Positions 24,175 through 33,000 of a stretch of 34,017 nucleotides of DNA are shown in pieces (the first letter of the stretch is position 1; each line of letters begins with the position of its first letter). Below the pieces are notes generated by a model. The model had not been told where the DNA came from and did not search any database. It was given only the letters and a program-made list of their open reading frames with translations. Source of the DNA: DATGWF01 sp035299585 (GTDB taxonomy: Bacteria; Actinomycetota; Actinomycetes; Actinomycetales; Microbacteriaceae); the NCBI GenBank assembly GCA_035299585.1, contig DATGWF010000055.1, positions 1 through 34,017 of the forward strand, in the 5' to 3' direction. A program made the position numbers and the translations under genes.

Positions 24175-24199
24175 GCTCGAGTTGCGCCCATGTGGTAGC

Positions 24200-24271
24200 G
24201 CCTCTGTAGCTCAATGGAAGAGCGACTCCGTCCTAAGGAGCAGGTTGGGGGTTCGAGTCCCTCCAGGGGCA
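24200..24271 (+). tRNA. tRNA-Arg (anticodon CCU)
   Basis: The acceptor is GCCTCTG/CAGGGGC with one G-U pair, the D arm GCTC/GAGC, the anticodon loop GTCCTAA (anticodon CCT, decoding AGG) and the T arm GGGGG/CCCTC with loop TTCGAGT. The discriminator is A and CCA is not encoded. It is 72 nt long. This is the rare-codon AGG tRNA of a high-GC genome. Confidence 0.95.
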
Positions 24272-24307
24272 CTGGTTGTTGCAACACGAGGGGCCCGGAG
24301 CTGGCGT

Positions 24308-24321
24308 CCCCCGAATGGGGG
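24308..24321 (+). terminator. CCCCC-GAAT-GGGGG hairpin after tRNA-Arg
   Basis: A 5-bp G/C stem lies 36 nt after the tRNA and just before the next -10 box. There is no T-tract. It could end the tRNA transcript or act in the next promoter. Confidence 0.4.
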
Positions 24322-24324
24322 CAA

Positions 24325-24330
24325 TAGACT
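24325..24330 (+). promoter_or_regulatory. -10 box of the GGDEF gene
   Basis: TAGACT, the same hexamer used at serC, dtxR and the CHAP gene, predicts a start near 24337 and a leader of about 25 nt. A GGGGG-rich Shine-Dalgarno-like sequence precedes the ATG. Confidence 0.45.
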
Positions 24331-24361
24331 GATGCTCGATGCGGCGTAGAGGGGGCCTCTC

Positions 24362-26011
24362 ATGGACATCTCGCAAAAACATCAGAGTGGCACCGACGCT
24401 GCCGTCCTGCCATTCAACAACGCCATTGTGCGCCCCATCTGGCAGGGACAATCTCTCGTCGACCTGGTCATCGAACAGGTTGCGCTGGTGACCACCGACA
24501 TCGACACCTCCGGATTCATCGGCCAGTCGTTGTTCGAAATCACGCCGGAGCTGACGAGTGGCTCTTTCATCGACGAGGTGGCCGAGGTTCGAAACGTCCC
24601 GGGTGGTTTCGTCTCGCGCGTGCGCATCGCAGCGGATGGGCTCACCTATCAACTCGTCGCGTATTGGAGCGGAGACGTCGTCCGCACCATTGGACTTCCC
24701 ATCAACGTCGACGACTTCGTCGAGCTGGGATTGGGATATGCAACCGAGCGCATCGTCAAGATGATGCCCGAGGCGCCGATTGCCTATTTGTTGGCCACCG
24801 ATCACCGCAACGTTCGCGTCGCAACAGAATCGTTCCTCCGCGGAATCGGACTCGACGAAGACGACCTCCCCGGCCTCGACCTCGTCGAGCTGGTGCACCC
24901 GGAGGATCGTGCCGACGTGCAGGCCGCGCTCGAAGCGACCCAACAGCGACACAATCCCGCCATTCGCGTGCGACTGCGCACATCGGACGGGCGTTACCGC
25001 TGGCAGGATGTGTGGTTCTCGGCCGTGGTGAGCGACGGTCAACGTTTGGGTCGATTCACCATCGTGCAAGATATCGACGACATGCAGCGCGCGCTCGAAC
25101 TCGAGGAACAATATCGCCGGCAGGAGCAGTCGTCCCGAGAGATGCTCAGCAAGGCGCTCAACGCGAGTAGTGATGGCTTCGCCATTTGGTCGGCCGTGCG
25201 GGACGCCGACGGCACCACCACCGACTACATCCTGGACTTTATGAACGAGGTCGGCGCGCGACCCTCTGGCCAGACGGTATCGAATCTGCTCGGCAAGCCA
25301 CTGAGCGTCGTGCTCTCCGGTGAGAGTGACGCGCTCACGGCACTGTTCAACGACGCGATCCGCACGCAATCCATGAAACGTCTCACCATCGACGTCGCCG
25401 GTGAGAACGGTTGGGTTGGCGCGTATGAAAATCAGGTGGTGCCGCTCTCGGAGACCCAGGTGGTCACCTCGTTCCGGGACGTGAGTGCCGAACGCCGTGA
25501 GCAGCAGCGACTCGACACCCTCATCAAGCGGGACGCCCTGACCGGCCTGCTCTCTCGCACGGGCCTCGAGGCGGCCTGGCAGGACGGCGCAGCTATCCCG
25601 CACGAGCTCGCCGTCGCGTTTATCGACCTGGACAATTTCAAGAATTACAACGACACGCGTGGGCACGATTATGGCGACCAAGTGCTGCGCGGATTCGCCG
25701 CGAAACTTGCCGAACGCTGCCGGGACACCGACCTGGTCGTGCGCCTCAGCGGTGATGAGTTCGTCTGGGTTACCCGCGTCGACTCGCAAGACTTCGAGAC
25801 GGTCGCAGCGAGCATGTACGAGCGCATCTCCGCTCCGTTCTTGATTGGCACCGAACCCATTCGGTTGACCGCCTCCGTGGGAGTGGTTCGGGCGCGCAGC
25901 ACTGATCCGCTCGCCGACGTGCTAAGCAGATCCGACCGCGCCATGTATGACGTGAAGCGCAATGGAAAGAATTCGCTCCTGATAGCGCATTCGAGCGAAT
26001 TTGAGGCCTGA
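24362..26011 (+). CDS. PAS-type sensor diguanylate cyclase (GGDEF)
   Basis: The 549-aa soluble protein has no membrane segments. Two or three PAS-like sensory regions (about 1-125, 130-240 and 255-380) lead to a GGDEF domain (about 385-545). The active site reads S463-G-D-E-F467, so the first Gly is Ser, a change tolerated in several active cyclases. An RxxD inhibitory site (R454-D457) sits 5 residues before it. RDALTGLLSRTGLEAAW and AFIDLDNFKNYNDTRGHDYGD are normal. It probably makes cyclic-di-GMP from two GTP in response to an unknown signal. An EAL gene follows. Confidence 0.9.
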   Translation: MDISQKHQSGTDAAVLPFNNAIVRPIWQGQSLVDLVIEQVALVTTDIDTSGFIGQSLFEITPELTSGSFIDEVAEVRNVPGGFVSRVRIAADGLTYQLVAYWSGDVVRTIGLPINVDDFVELGLGYATERIVKMMPEAPIAYLLATDHRNVRVATESFLRGIGLDEDDLPGLDLVELVHPEDRADVQAALEATQQRHNPAIRVRLRTSDGRYRWQDVWFSAVVSDGQRLGRFTIVQDIDDMQRALELEEQYRRQEQSSREMLSKALNASSDGFAIWSAVRDADGTTTDYILDFMNEVGARPSGQTVSNLLGKPLSVVLSGESDALTALFNDAIRTQSMKRLTIDVAGENGWVGAYENQVVPLSETQVVTSFRDVSAERREQQRLDTLIKRDALTGLLSRTGLEAAWQDGAAIPHELAVAFIDLDNFKNYNDTRGHDYGDQVLRGFAAKLAERCRDTDLVVRLSGDEFVWVTRVDSQDFETVAASMYERISAPFLIGTEPIRLTASVGVVRARSTDPLADVLSRSDRAMYDVKRNGKNSLLIAHSSEFEA

Positions 26012-26064
26012 CTGTTAGGCTTCGAGCGGGAGCGTTGAGTCCGTCTGAAATTGGTCGCCTGTCA

Positions 26065-26115
26065 GCCGGAGGAGCAATGGCGAAACCGGCCCGCACACAA
26101 CAAAGGAGTTTGTGT
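26065..26115 (+). promoter_or_regulatory. Two consecutive leader hairpins upstream of the EAL gene
   Basis: GCCGG/CCGGC (26065-26069 with 26086-26090) loops out GGAGGAGCAATGG. ACACAA/TTGTGT (26095-26100 with 26110-26115) loops out CAAAGGAGT. Each loop presents a ribosome-binding sequence. Confidence 0.4.
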
Positions 26116-26116
26116 C

Positions 26117-26188
26117 GTGCCTCGACATCACCACATCGTTCGGTCTCTCGACCACCATCGATGTGCGCGCACGAGAGGGCGGTGGTGA
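26117..26188 (+). CDS. Putative 23-codon His/Arg-rich leader ORF
   Basis: A GTG start lies 8 nt after AAAGGAG, the best-spaced ribosome site in the region. The peptide MPRHHHIVRSLDHHRCARTR ends in GRW, with five His and six Arg. The TGA (26186-26188) is separated from the EAL ATG at 26190 by one base. Translation is predicted from signals only; there is no homology that I know of. Confidence 0.35.
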   Translation: MPRHHHIVRSLDHHRCARTRGRW

Positions 26189-26189
26189 C

Positions 26190-27431
26190 ATGGCTGAGCC
26201 GTTCCTCAACATCACCGAGTTTCATCACGCGGTCGCCGCGAACCTCGCGACGGGTTCATCGCACCTCGCCAAGATTGAGGTCAGCAACCTCTCGTGGATT
26301 GGTTCGCAATACGGTGAGACCGCGGTGGCGACCTCGATGCGGGGATTGCACGAGCTCCTCGCCGAACTGTTTGACGGCGTGACTGTCGGTCGCGTGTCGA
26401 CCTCGCTCCTGGGCATTACCGCGCCAGGATCAGTCGACGGCAAGGATTTTCTTGCCCGCCTGGAACGGCTTCGCACCGACATTAATAGGCGCCACACCAT
26501 GCCCTACCTCGTTGAAGTGGCGGTGGGCTACGTTTACGCCAACCAGCGCGCCTCCTCCGAGGTGAGCGTCTGGATTGAAGCGGCGAACGTCGCCCTTATC
26601 GAGTCGGTTCGCCGCCGCCGCCTGGTTGCCTATTCCGCCCAGCTCGAAGACATGCAGTTTCTGCGCGTACATGTATCGCGGCTCGCGGCAAAAAACGAGG
26701 CACCGATGGGAATGTATTGGGTGTTCCAACCCGTCATCGACTTAGCGACCGGCGACGTCGTCTTTTCGGAAGCGTTGATTCGCTGGTATCTCGATGGTTT
26801 CGGTGACGTTGCACCCGACCAGTTCATTCCGCTCGCTGAGGATCTTGACGTTGTCGAGACAATCGACCGATGGACCGTCATGAACGCGGTGGCCCTCCTG
26901 AGTGGCATTCCGGCAGAGCAACGGATCCCGATTTCGGTCAATGTGAGCGCCCGAACCTTCAGTGAGCAACGCGGCCTGGCGAGTTTTGTCGTTGAAAAAC
27001 TTCGGCAGTTTGGCGTCGCTGGGGAGTCGCTCATCGTCGAACTCACCGAGTCTGCGGCCATCGATGACATCGGCCACCTGAGCCGCGAACTCAACACCCT
27101 CGCGGAGGTCGGGGTGCGGATGGCCATTGACGACTTCGGCAAAGGGCAAACAAACCTGTTCACGCTCGCATCTCTGCCGGTCGCCGTACTCAAACTGGAC
27201 CGCACGCTGTTCGACCTGCAAGACCCCGAACGGATGGCGCAAATGCTGTCCGTTGGCGTCGGCCTGGGGCACACCATCGGGGCACGGGTCCTCGCTGAGG
27301 GCATCGAGACGCCAGCTCAACGGGAGGCCGCCGTGGAGGCCGGGGTGGACTACGCCCAGGGTTGGCTCATCGGCGAAGCGGTGTCCGAGCTTCCCACGCG
27401 GGCGCTTCGGGGCGAGCTCCCGACGCCATAA
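26190..27431 (+). CDS. Degenerate GGDEF-EAL cyclic-di-GMP phosphodiesterase
   Basis: The 413-aa protein uses the ATG 1 nt after the leader ORF; an in-frame GTG at 26112 (439 aa) has AAAGGAG only 3 nt away. Residues 20-145 look like a degenerate GGDEF fold: the signature position reads VGRVSTSLLGITAP, so it is not catalytic. The EAL domain (about 170-405) appears active: E194-A-L (FSEALIRW), SVNVSARTF, VELTES, AIDDFGKGQTN, LKLDRTL, LAEGIETPAQ and AQGWLIG. It should linearise cyclic-di-GMP. It lies 178 bp after the diguanylate cyclase gene, so synthesis and breakdown enzymes are paired. Confidence 0.88.
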   Translation: MAEPFLNITEFHHAVAANLATGSSHLAKIEVSNLSWIGSQYGETAVATSMRGLHELLAELFDGVTVGRVSTSLLGITAPGSVDGKDFLARLERLRTDINRRHTMPYLVEVAVGYVYANQRASSEVSVWIEAANVALIESVRRRRLVAYSAQLEDMQFLRVHVSRLAAKNEAPMGMYWVFQPVIDLATGDVVFSEALIRWYLDGFGDVAPDQFIPLAEDLDVVETIDRWTVMNAVALLSGIPAEQRIPISVNVSARTFSEQRGLASFVVEKLRQFGVAGESLIVELTESAAIDDIGHLSRELNTLAEVGVRMAIDDFGKGQTNLFTLASLPVAVLKLDRTLFDLQDPERMAQMLSVGVGLGHTIGARVLAEGIETPAQREAAVEAGVDYAQGWLIGEAVSELPTRALRGELPTP

Positions 27432-27499
27432 ATGCCCCCGCCTGTGCCGCTTAATGGGCAGGTTTGGTGCAGGCTCGACGCGCCGTCGTGCCCTGACCG

Positions 27500-27511
27500 T
27501 ACGCTCGCGCA
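27500..27511 (+). promoter_or_regulatory. -10 box of the DUF998-like gene (leaderless)
   Basis: TACGCT (27500-27505) plus 6 nt leads to the ATG. The -35 is unclear. Confidence 0.45.
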
Positions 27512-28156
27512 ATGCTTGTGCACGGCGCCACCCTCACGCGAGCCACGTACGCCCTCATGGGGTGCCTCTTGGTCGGCGTCGTCGTGGCGATCCTGCTCGC
27601 CGGACCGGATCCGTGGTGGCACCGTCAGGTGAGTGCCCTGGCCGCCTCGCCCGGTCTCCATGCCGACGTGTTCAACGTCACACTCATCACGGCAGGAGGA
27701 ATCTGCCTCGTTAGCGCAGCTCGATTCGGACCGCCGCTACGCGCGCTCGTCCGGTGTGGCGCCCTCCACCCGCGCGGCTTCGCCATCGTGCGCGCCGCGT
27801 ACCTCATCGAGGCGGTGGCGTTTCTCGGCGCTGGAATCGTCTCGATGCGACTGAGCCTCCCGTGGCACAACGTGTTCGGTGTTGGCCTGCTCGCCGGGCC
27901 GCTCCTGCTCATGCTGAGTGCCCCACATATCTTCCCCACGCAGCACCCCGGGGCCCGGATGCGCATGATTGTCGCGACCGTCATCGTCGTGGTCGCCATC
28001 GTGTTGTTCGTCCCGCTTCACCTCGTGAATCTCACGGTGATGGAAATCGCGGTGTTTCTGGCCACATTCGGGTGGCTGGGCACGACGATGCGCTGGCTGG
28101 CCGACACCCTCGACGCGAGGAAACGCGGCCCGGGCCGGTTGCGCGTTTCGCTCTAG
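27512..28156 (+). CDS. DUF998-like integral membrane protein
   Basis: The 214-aa protein has six likely transmembrane helices. WWHRQVSALAASPGLHADVFN after the first helix resembles the DUF998 pattern, where a short polar motif follows helix 1. Function is unknown. It ends in a basic cytoplasmic tail. Its TAG overlaps the stop of the convergent Lrp-type gene by 4 bp. Confidence 0.72.
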   Translation: MLVHGATLTRATYALMGCLLVGVVVAILLAGPDPWWHRQVSALAASPGLHADVFNVTLITAGGICLVSAARFGPPLRALVRCGALHPRGFAIVRAAYLIEAVAFLGAGIVSMRLSLPWHNVFGVGLLAGPLLLMLSAPHIFPTQHPGARMRMIVATVIVVVAIVLFVPLHLVNLTVMEIAVFLATFGWLGTTMRWLADTLDARKRGPGRLRVSL

Positions 28157-28692
28157 CCGGCCTGGTGGTGCTCGAAGACGAGGTTCGTCTCAGTGAGTGC
28201 GACGGCAGGGTTCGCCGACAGGTTCTTCAGCACGAACTGGCGGACATGCTCACTGTCGCGCACGCGGACGTGCACCAGGAAGTCCTCGGCGCCACCCAGG
28301 AAGAACAGCTGGTGCACTTCGGGGAGTTCGCGCAGCTCGCTGGAGATCTGTTCCATCAGGTGCCGTGCGCCCGGCCGGATGCGCACGCTGACGAGCGCCT
28401 GCAGGGTGTACCCGAGCGCACGTGGATTGAGCTCGGTCGTGAACCGGCGAATCACCCCGCGATCGCGGAGGCTCTTGACCCGTGCCAGCGTCGACGAGGG
28501 TGAAAGGTCGACGGCGCGCGCCAGATCGACATTCGACATGCGCGCATCTTCGCGCAGCAGGTCGAGTAGACGCTGGTCGATATCGTCGAGACCGGCTCGG
28601 CGTAGTTCGCTGCGCTCCGCTGCCGCCCACTCATTGGCGAGCCGAACATTGTTCGGCGCTGCAGTGGTGGATGGACGTGTTTTGGCACTCAT
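28153..28692 (-). CDS. Lrp/AsnC-family transcriptional regulator
   Basis: The 179-aa protein is read from the ATG at 28692; 25 more upstream codons would cross the operator. About 34 unstructured N-terminal residues precede an AsnC helix-turn-helix (35-84: LDDIDQRLLDLLREDARMSN and LSPSSTLARVKSLRDRGV). A RAM effector domain follows (about 95-175), with ALVSVRIRPGAR and FLVHVRVRDSEHV. It is divergent from ald, so it is probably the AldR/AdhR-like regulator that senses alanine or a related amino acid and controls ald. This is inferred from position. Confidence 0.9.
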   Translation of the reverse strand: MSAKTRPSTTAAPNNVRLANEWAAAERSELRRAGLDDIDQRLLDLLREDARMSNVDLARAVDLSPSSTLARVKSLRDRGVIRRFTTELNPRALGYTLQALVSVRIRPGARHLMEQISSELRELPEVHQLFFLGGAEDFLVHVRVRDSEHVRQFVLKNLSANPAVALTETNLVFEHHQAG

Positions 28693-28714
28693 GACCTCGA
28701 TTCTCGCACACCGG

Positions 28715-28729
28715 CCGCACAATGTGCGG
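28715..28729. promoter_or_regulatory. Palindromic operator between the Lrp-type gene and ald
   Basis: CCGCAC-AAT-GTGCGG is a perfect 6-bp-arm palindrome 23 bp from the regulator start and 77 bp from the ald start. A second weaker repeat, GTCGC-ATTTC-GCGAC (28771-28785), lies closer to ald. GTATAT at 28731-28736 may be the ald -10. Confidence 0.5.
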
Positions 28730-28805
28730 AGTATATCGCTTTCTGCCTCACAATCAGCGAAACTCATGGGGTCGCATTTCGCGACTGCAAACGCAAGGAG
28801 CTCTC

Positions 28806-29897
28806 ATGCACATCGGTGTGCCCGCAGAAGTCAAGAACAACGAATTCCGAGTTGCCATCACCCCCGCCGGCGTTGACGCCTTCATCAAGCGCGGCCACTC
28901 GGTGAGCGTGCAGGCCGGCGCTGGCCTCGGTGCCGGATACGCAGACGCCGACTACGCCGCAGCCGGTGCCACCATCGTGGCCGAGGCGCAGACGGCGTGG
29001 GCCGCCGAAATGGTGCTCAAGGTCAAGGAGCCCATTGCGAGCGAGTACGGCTACCTCCGCCCTGACCTTCTTCTGTTCACCTACCTCCACCTCGCGGCCG
29101 ACCGCCCGCTGACCGACGCGCTGCTCGCATCGGGCACCACCGCCATCGCGTACGAGACGGTTCAGCTTGCCGACCGGAGCCTGCCGCTGCTCACCCCGAT
29201 GAGCGAGGTCGCCGGTCGACTCGCCCCGCTCGTCGGTGCAAACCACATGCTTGCCGCCAACGGCGGCATCGGCGTGCTCATGGCCGGAGTCCCCGGTACG
29301 CGTCGCGCCAAGGTCGTCGTCATTGGCGGTGGCGTCGCCGGTGAGCAGGCTGCCGTCGCCGCAGCCGGAATGGGTGCGGACGTCACCGTGTTCGACGTGT
29401 CCCTCCCGCGACTTCGTCAGCTCGACGCCCTGTACGGCGGTCGCATCCGCACGCTCGCGTCATCGCCCTACGAGGTGGCCCGTCAGATCGTCGACGCGGA
29501 CCTCGTTGTCGGTGCGGTGCTGATCCCCGGTGCCGCCGCGCCGAAGGTCGTCACCGACGAGATGGTCAAGTCGATGAAGCCCGGTAGCGTGCTCGTCGAC
29601 ATCGCCATCGACCAGGGTGGATGCTTCGAGGGCTCGCGTGCGACCACGCACGCCGATCCGACCTACAAGGTGCACAACTCGATTTACTACTGCGTCGCCA
29701 ACATGCCCGGCGCGGTTCCCGGCACCTCCACCCCGGCTCTCACCAACGCCACCCTCCCGTACGCCCTCGCAATCGCAGACAAGGGCTGGGAGAAGGCCAT
29801 CGCCGACGACGCCGCACTGGCCCTCGGCCTCAACACGACCGCTGGCGCGCTCAAGAACGCCGGCGTCGCTGCTGCACACGGCCTCACCGTCGCCTAA
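28806..29897 (+). CDS. ald: L-alanine dehydrogenase
   Basis: The 363-aa protein starts at an ATG with AAGGAG 5 nt upstream. It interconverts L-alanine with pyruvate and ammonia using NAD. The active-site residues are R15 (NNEFRVAITP), the Lys in VLKVKEP, the His in YLHLAAD and the Asp in VDIAIDQGG. The Rossmann fold GGGVAGEQAAVAAAGMGA and the end segment YCVANMPGAVPGTSTPAL are family hallmarks. Its use could be nitrogen assimilation or alanine breakdown. The divergent Lrp-type gene probably regulates it. Confidence 0.97.
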   Translation: MHIGVPAEVKNNEFRVAITPAGVDAFIKRGHSVSVQAGAGLGAGYADADYAAAGATIVAEAQTAWAAEMVLKVKEPIASEYGYLRPDLLLFTYLHLAADRPLTDALLASGTTAIAYETVQLADRSLPLLTPMSEVAGRLAPLVGANHMLAANGGIGVLMAGVPGTRRAKVVVIGGGVAGEQAAVAAAGMGADVTVFDVSLPRLRQLDALYGGRIRTLASSPYEVARQIVDADLVVGAVLIPGAAAPKVVTDEMVKSMKPGSVLVDIAIDQGGCFEGSRATTHADPTYKVHNSIYYCVANMPGAVPGTSTPALTNATLPYALAIADKGWEKAIADDAALALGLNTTAGALKNAGVAAAHGLTVA

Positions 29898-29911
29898 GCA
29901 GCACACCATCG

Positions 29912-29940
29912 CGAACGGCCAGCCACGAGCTGGCCGTTCG
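29912..29940 (+). terminator. ald hairpin terminator
   Basis: CGAACGGCCAGC and GCTGGCCGTTCG form a perfect 12-bp stem with a 5-nt loop, followed by TCGTTT. It lies 14 nt after the ald stop. Confidence 0.88.
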
Positions 29941-30008
29941 TCGTTTCCGCGGCGCGTGAGGTTTCCGACAGGCGGCCCAATCAGCGCTGGATTCCCGATG
30001 AATCCACA

Positions 30009-30020
30009 TAATCTGGCGGT
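30009..30020 (+). promoter_or_regulatory. -10 box of the helicase-like gene (leaderless)
   Basis: TAATCT (30009-30014) plus 6 nt leads to the GTG start. No Shine-Dalgarno is present. Confidence 0.45.
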
Positions 30021-33000
30021 GTGTGGCGGTTGGACAGACGAAACGGCAACGACGTCCCCGAGCCCGGTCCCGAACTCTTCGACCAGGACGCGGTGAGCGC
30101 ATCGCCGACCCCGGAAACCGCCGAACCGGCCCCCACCGCCGCCGGGCCGAGCTTTGCACACTCCGCGACGAGTGAGGCCACCATCGCCGACTGGCTCGAG
30201 GAGCTTGCGCGCATCGGCGGCGAGTCGGCTCTCGTTCATTTCCGACAGGACGCGGCCGCAATCGATCTGTCGAGCACCCATCCGGGCGGTATGCCGCAGT
30301 TCATCACCGGTAACTCAACCCTGCTCTCCAACCTCATCCGCGACGAACTCGCCCTTCGGACCGCGAAGCTCGCGGCGGAAGACATTGCCCAAAAGGGGAT
30401 CGAGCTGCGCAGCGCCCGCGGCATCGAAGCGGTCAACCTCGCCATCGGCATCGCCGAATGGAGCCACGCCGGCGAGGACTATCGCGCGCCCGTTCTGCTG
30501 CGACCGCTCGCCATCCGCCGCTATGGTCGCGACTTCGAACTCAAACTCAAGGGCGAACCGGTGCTCAACCCGGCCCTTGCCCGCGCTCTTCGGGAGCAGT
30601 TCCAGGTCAATCTGGATGCTCGCGCCTTCGTCGCGCTCGCCATCTCGAACGGCATCTTCAAGCCGCAGCCGGTGATTGACCGACTCCGCGGTCTGACCGG
30701 ACACGTGGACGGGTTCAACGTCTCGCCGAAGCTACTGGTGTCCACGTTCGCCGAGGTTGGCCCAGAGCTCGCCGAGGACGCCGGCCGTGGAGCTGATTCG
30801 GTCACCCGCACATTGCGCCTGCAGCACCCGGTGATCGGCGCCGTTGCCGGGAATCCGAGCGCGAGAGCATCGATCAACCGCGACGCCACCACCGTCGAGC
30901 TCGTGAGCTCAGACATTCGCCCACCGGCAACCGATCGGCTTTTGCTCGACGCTGACGCCGAGCAGGAAGAGGTCATTTCGACCATCGCTGCGGGCACCTC
31001 ACTCGTGGTGCGAACCCTTCCCGGCACGGGTGGCACGCAGACCATCGTCAACGCCATCGGGGCGCTCATCGCTGGGCACAAACGGGTCCTCGTCGTGAGT
31101 CCGCGCCGCTCGAGCCTCGACGGTATCGCTCTCCGGCTCGGGCAGGTGGGCCTGCCATCGTGCGCGGTCACGGTCGACGGTTTGCGCCGCGACCTCATCG
31201 GCTCGATCGCCCGCAACGAAAAGGCCCAACCTGCCAGGGTTGGCGACGTTGACGACGCGCTCGTGCGGTTGCGCAAAGTCCTCGTCGATTACCGTGCCGC
31301 ACTGTCGGGCCGTGACCCCCAGCTGGGCATTTCCGTCCTCGACGCGCTGAGCGAGCTGACCCGACTGGCGAAGCTGAGCCCGGCACCTGCCACGACGGCC
31401 CGTCTCGAACGCGCATCGCTCGGCGCGCTCGCGCAGTTCCGCGCCGAAGCCACCGCGGACCTCATCCGCGCCGCCCAGCTCGGGCAGTTCCGTTACGGAC
31501 CGGCGGACTCGCCCTGGTACGGCGCGCATTTCACCACCTCCGATGAGGCCAAGGCCGCCCATGAGCTCGCCAAGAAGCTCAATCACGAGAGCGTGCCGGC
31601 CCTGCTCGCGGCCGCAAACACCCTCGTCGAACAGACTCGCCTGCGCGCTTTCGAATCCATCGCCGAACTCGGACTCTTCCTGCGGCTCCTCGCCGACGTG
31701 CGGGACACGCTCGACCGATTCCAGCCGGCAGTATTCGACCGGCCCATCGGTGAACTCATCCAAGCCACCTCCTCGCAGCGCGACGATATGCCGGGAGCAA
31801 CGCGTCGGCGCCTGCGAAAGCTGGCATACGAGTACGTGCGGCCAGGTGTGTCGGTGCCCGACATTCATCAGGCGCTCACGCGGGTGCAACAACAGCGCAC
31901 CCTGTGGCAACGCTATTCCGAGGCCGGCGCCATCCCGACCGTGCCCACCGGCATCAACGAGGTGGCTGCGCTGTACCAGTCGGTCGACGCCGACCTCGCC
32001 TCGCTCGACACGCCACTGCGGCTCGCCGACAGCGATCGGCGCCTCGCCGCCCGACCGATTCGCGACCTCATCTACACCCTCTCCGGCCTCGCCGCCGAGA
32101 GCGAGGTCCTCATCAACCTGCACGAGCGCACCTCGGTACTCGCCAAGCTCTACAACCTCGGACTCGACCCGCTCGTTCGCGACCTCGCCAACCGGCACGT
32201 CCCCGAGGAGCAGGTCGGCGCCGAACTCGAACTCGCCTGGTGGCAGTCCGCTCTCGAGGTGCTGCTCACGAGCGACAAGGCCCTCCTCGGGGCCAATACG
32301 CAGGTGCTTGACCGCCTCGAAGCGGACTTCCGTCTCGTCGATGAAGCACACGCCTCCTCGACCGGACTGCAAATGGCGTGGCAGCTGGCCGAAGCATGGA
32401 ACATTGGCGTGGTTGACTGGCCCGAGGAAGCTGACGCGCTCAAGCGATTGCTCAAGACGGAGCAGCCGACCTCGCGCGAGCTCAACCAGTCGGCGCCGCA
32501 CCTGCTGAAGGCGCTCGCACCCGTGTGGCTGGCCTCGCCGTACGCGGTTCACCGCATCGACGACAGCATCACCTTTGACGCGGTACTCCTCATTGATGCG
32601 GGTGCCACCAGCTTCGTCGAGAACCTGAGTGCGATTCGTCGCGCCAAACAGGTCGTCGCATTCGGAGACTCCGTCACCCAGATGCCCTCACCGTTCGGCA
32701 TCCATTCCGGACACGCGGTCGCCACGCCGGAGGACGTCGAAGCACTTCAAGAATCATCGGTGCTCGCCCAACTGGCCCCATTCGTGCCCAATATGGCATT
32801 GACCCGGAGCTATCGAGCCGGCGGCGAAGACCTCGCGCAACTCGTGAACTCGCGCTACTACGACGGCCGCATCGAGGCCTTGCCATGGGCCGGTTCCTTC
32901 CTCGGGCATGGCAGTCTCTCGCTGCACTCGCTCAACGCGAAGGGCACGCCCGACCCGCTCACCGGCACCGTCGAATCCATCGATGTCGAGGTCGCCAAGG

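Noticed and set aside
24233..25789. Long open frame (518 codons) antisense to the GGDEF gene and tRNA-Arg
   Set aside because: It runs through the tRNA and is a by-product of high-GC coding on the other strand.
26012..26116. c-di-GMP riboswitch before the EAL gene
   Set aside because: The GEMM core sequences were not recognised by eye.
26077..26382. ORF with GGAGGA and ATG ahead of the EAL gene
   Set aside because: The ribosome site is good, but the product is Ser/Arg/Pro-rich out-of-frame sequence with no domain.
32337..32351. VDEAH in the helicase-like protein as the Walker B box
   Set aside because: It lies in the helical insert near residue 774. The true Walker B position by alignment of neighbours is LLIDAGATS near 859.
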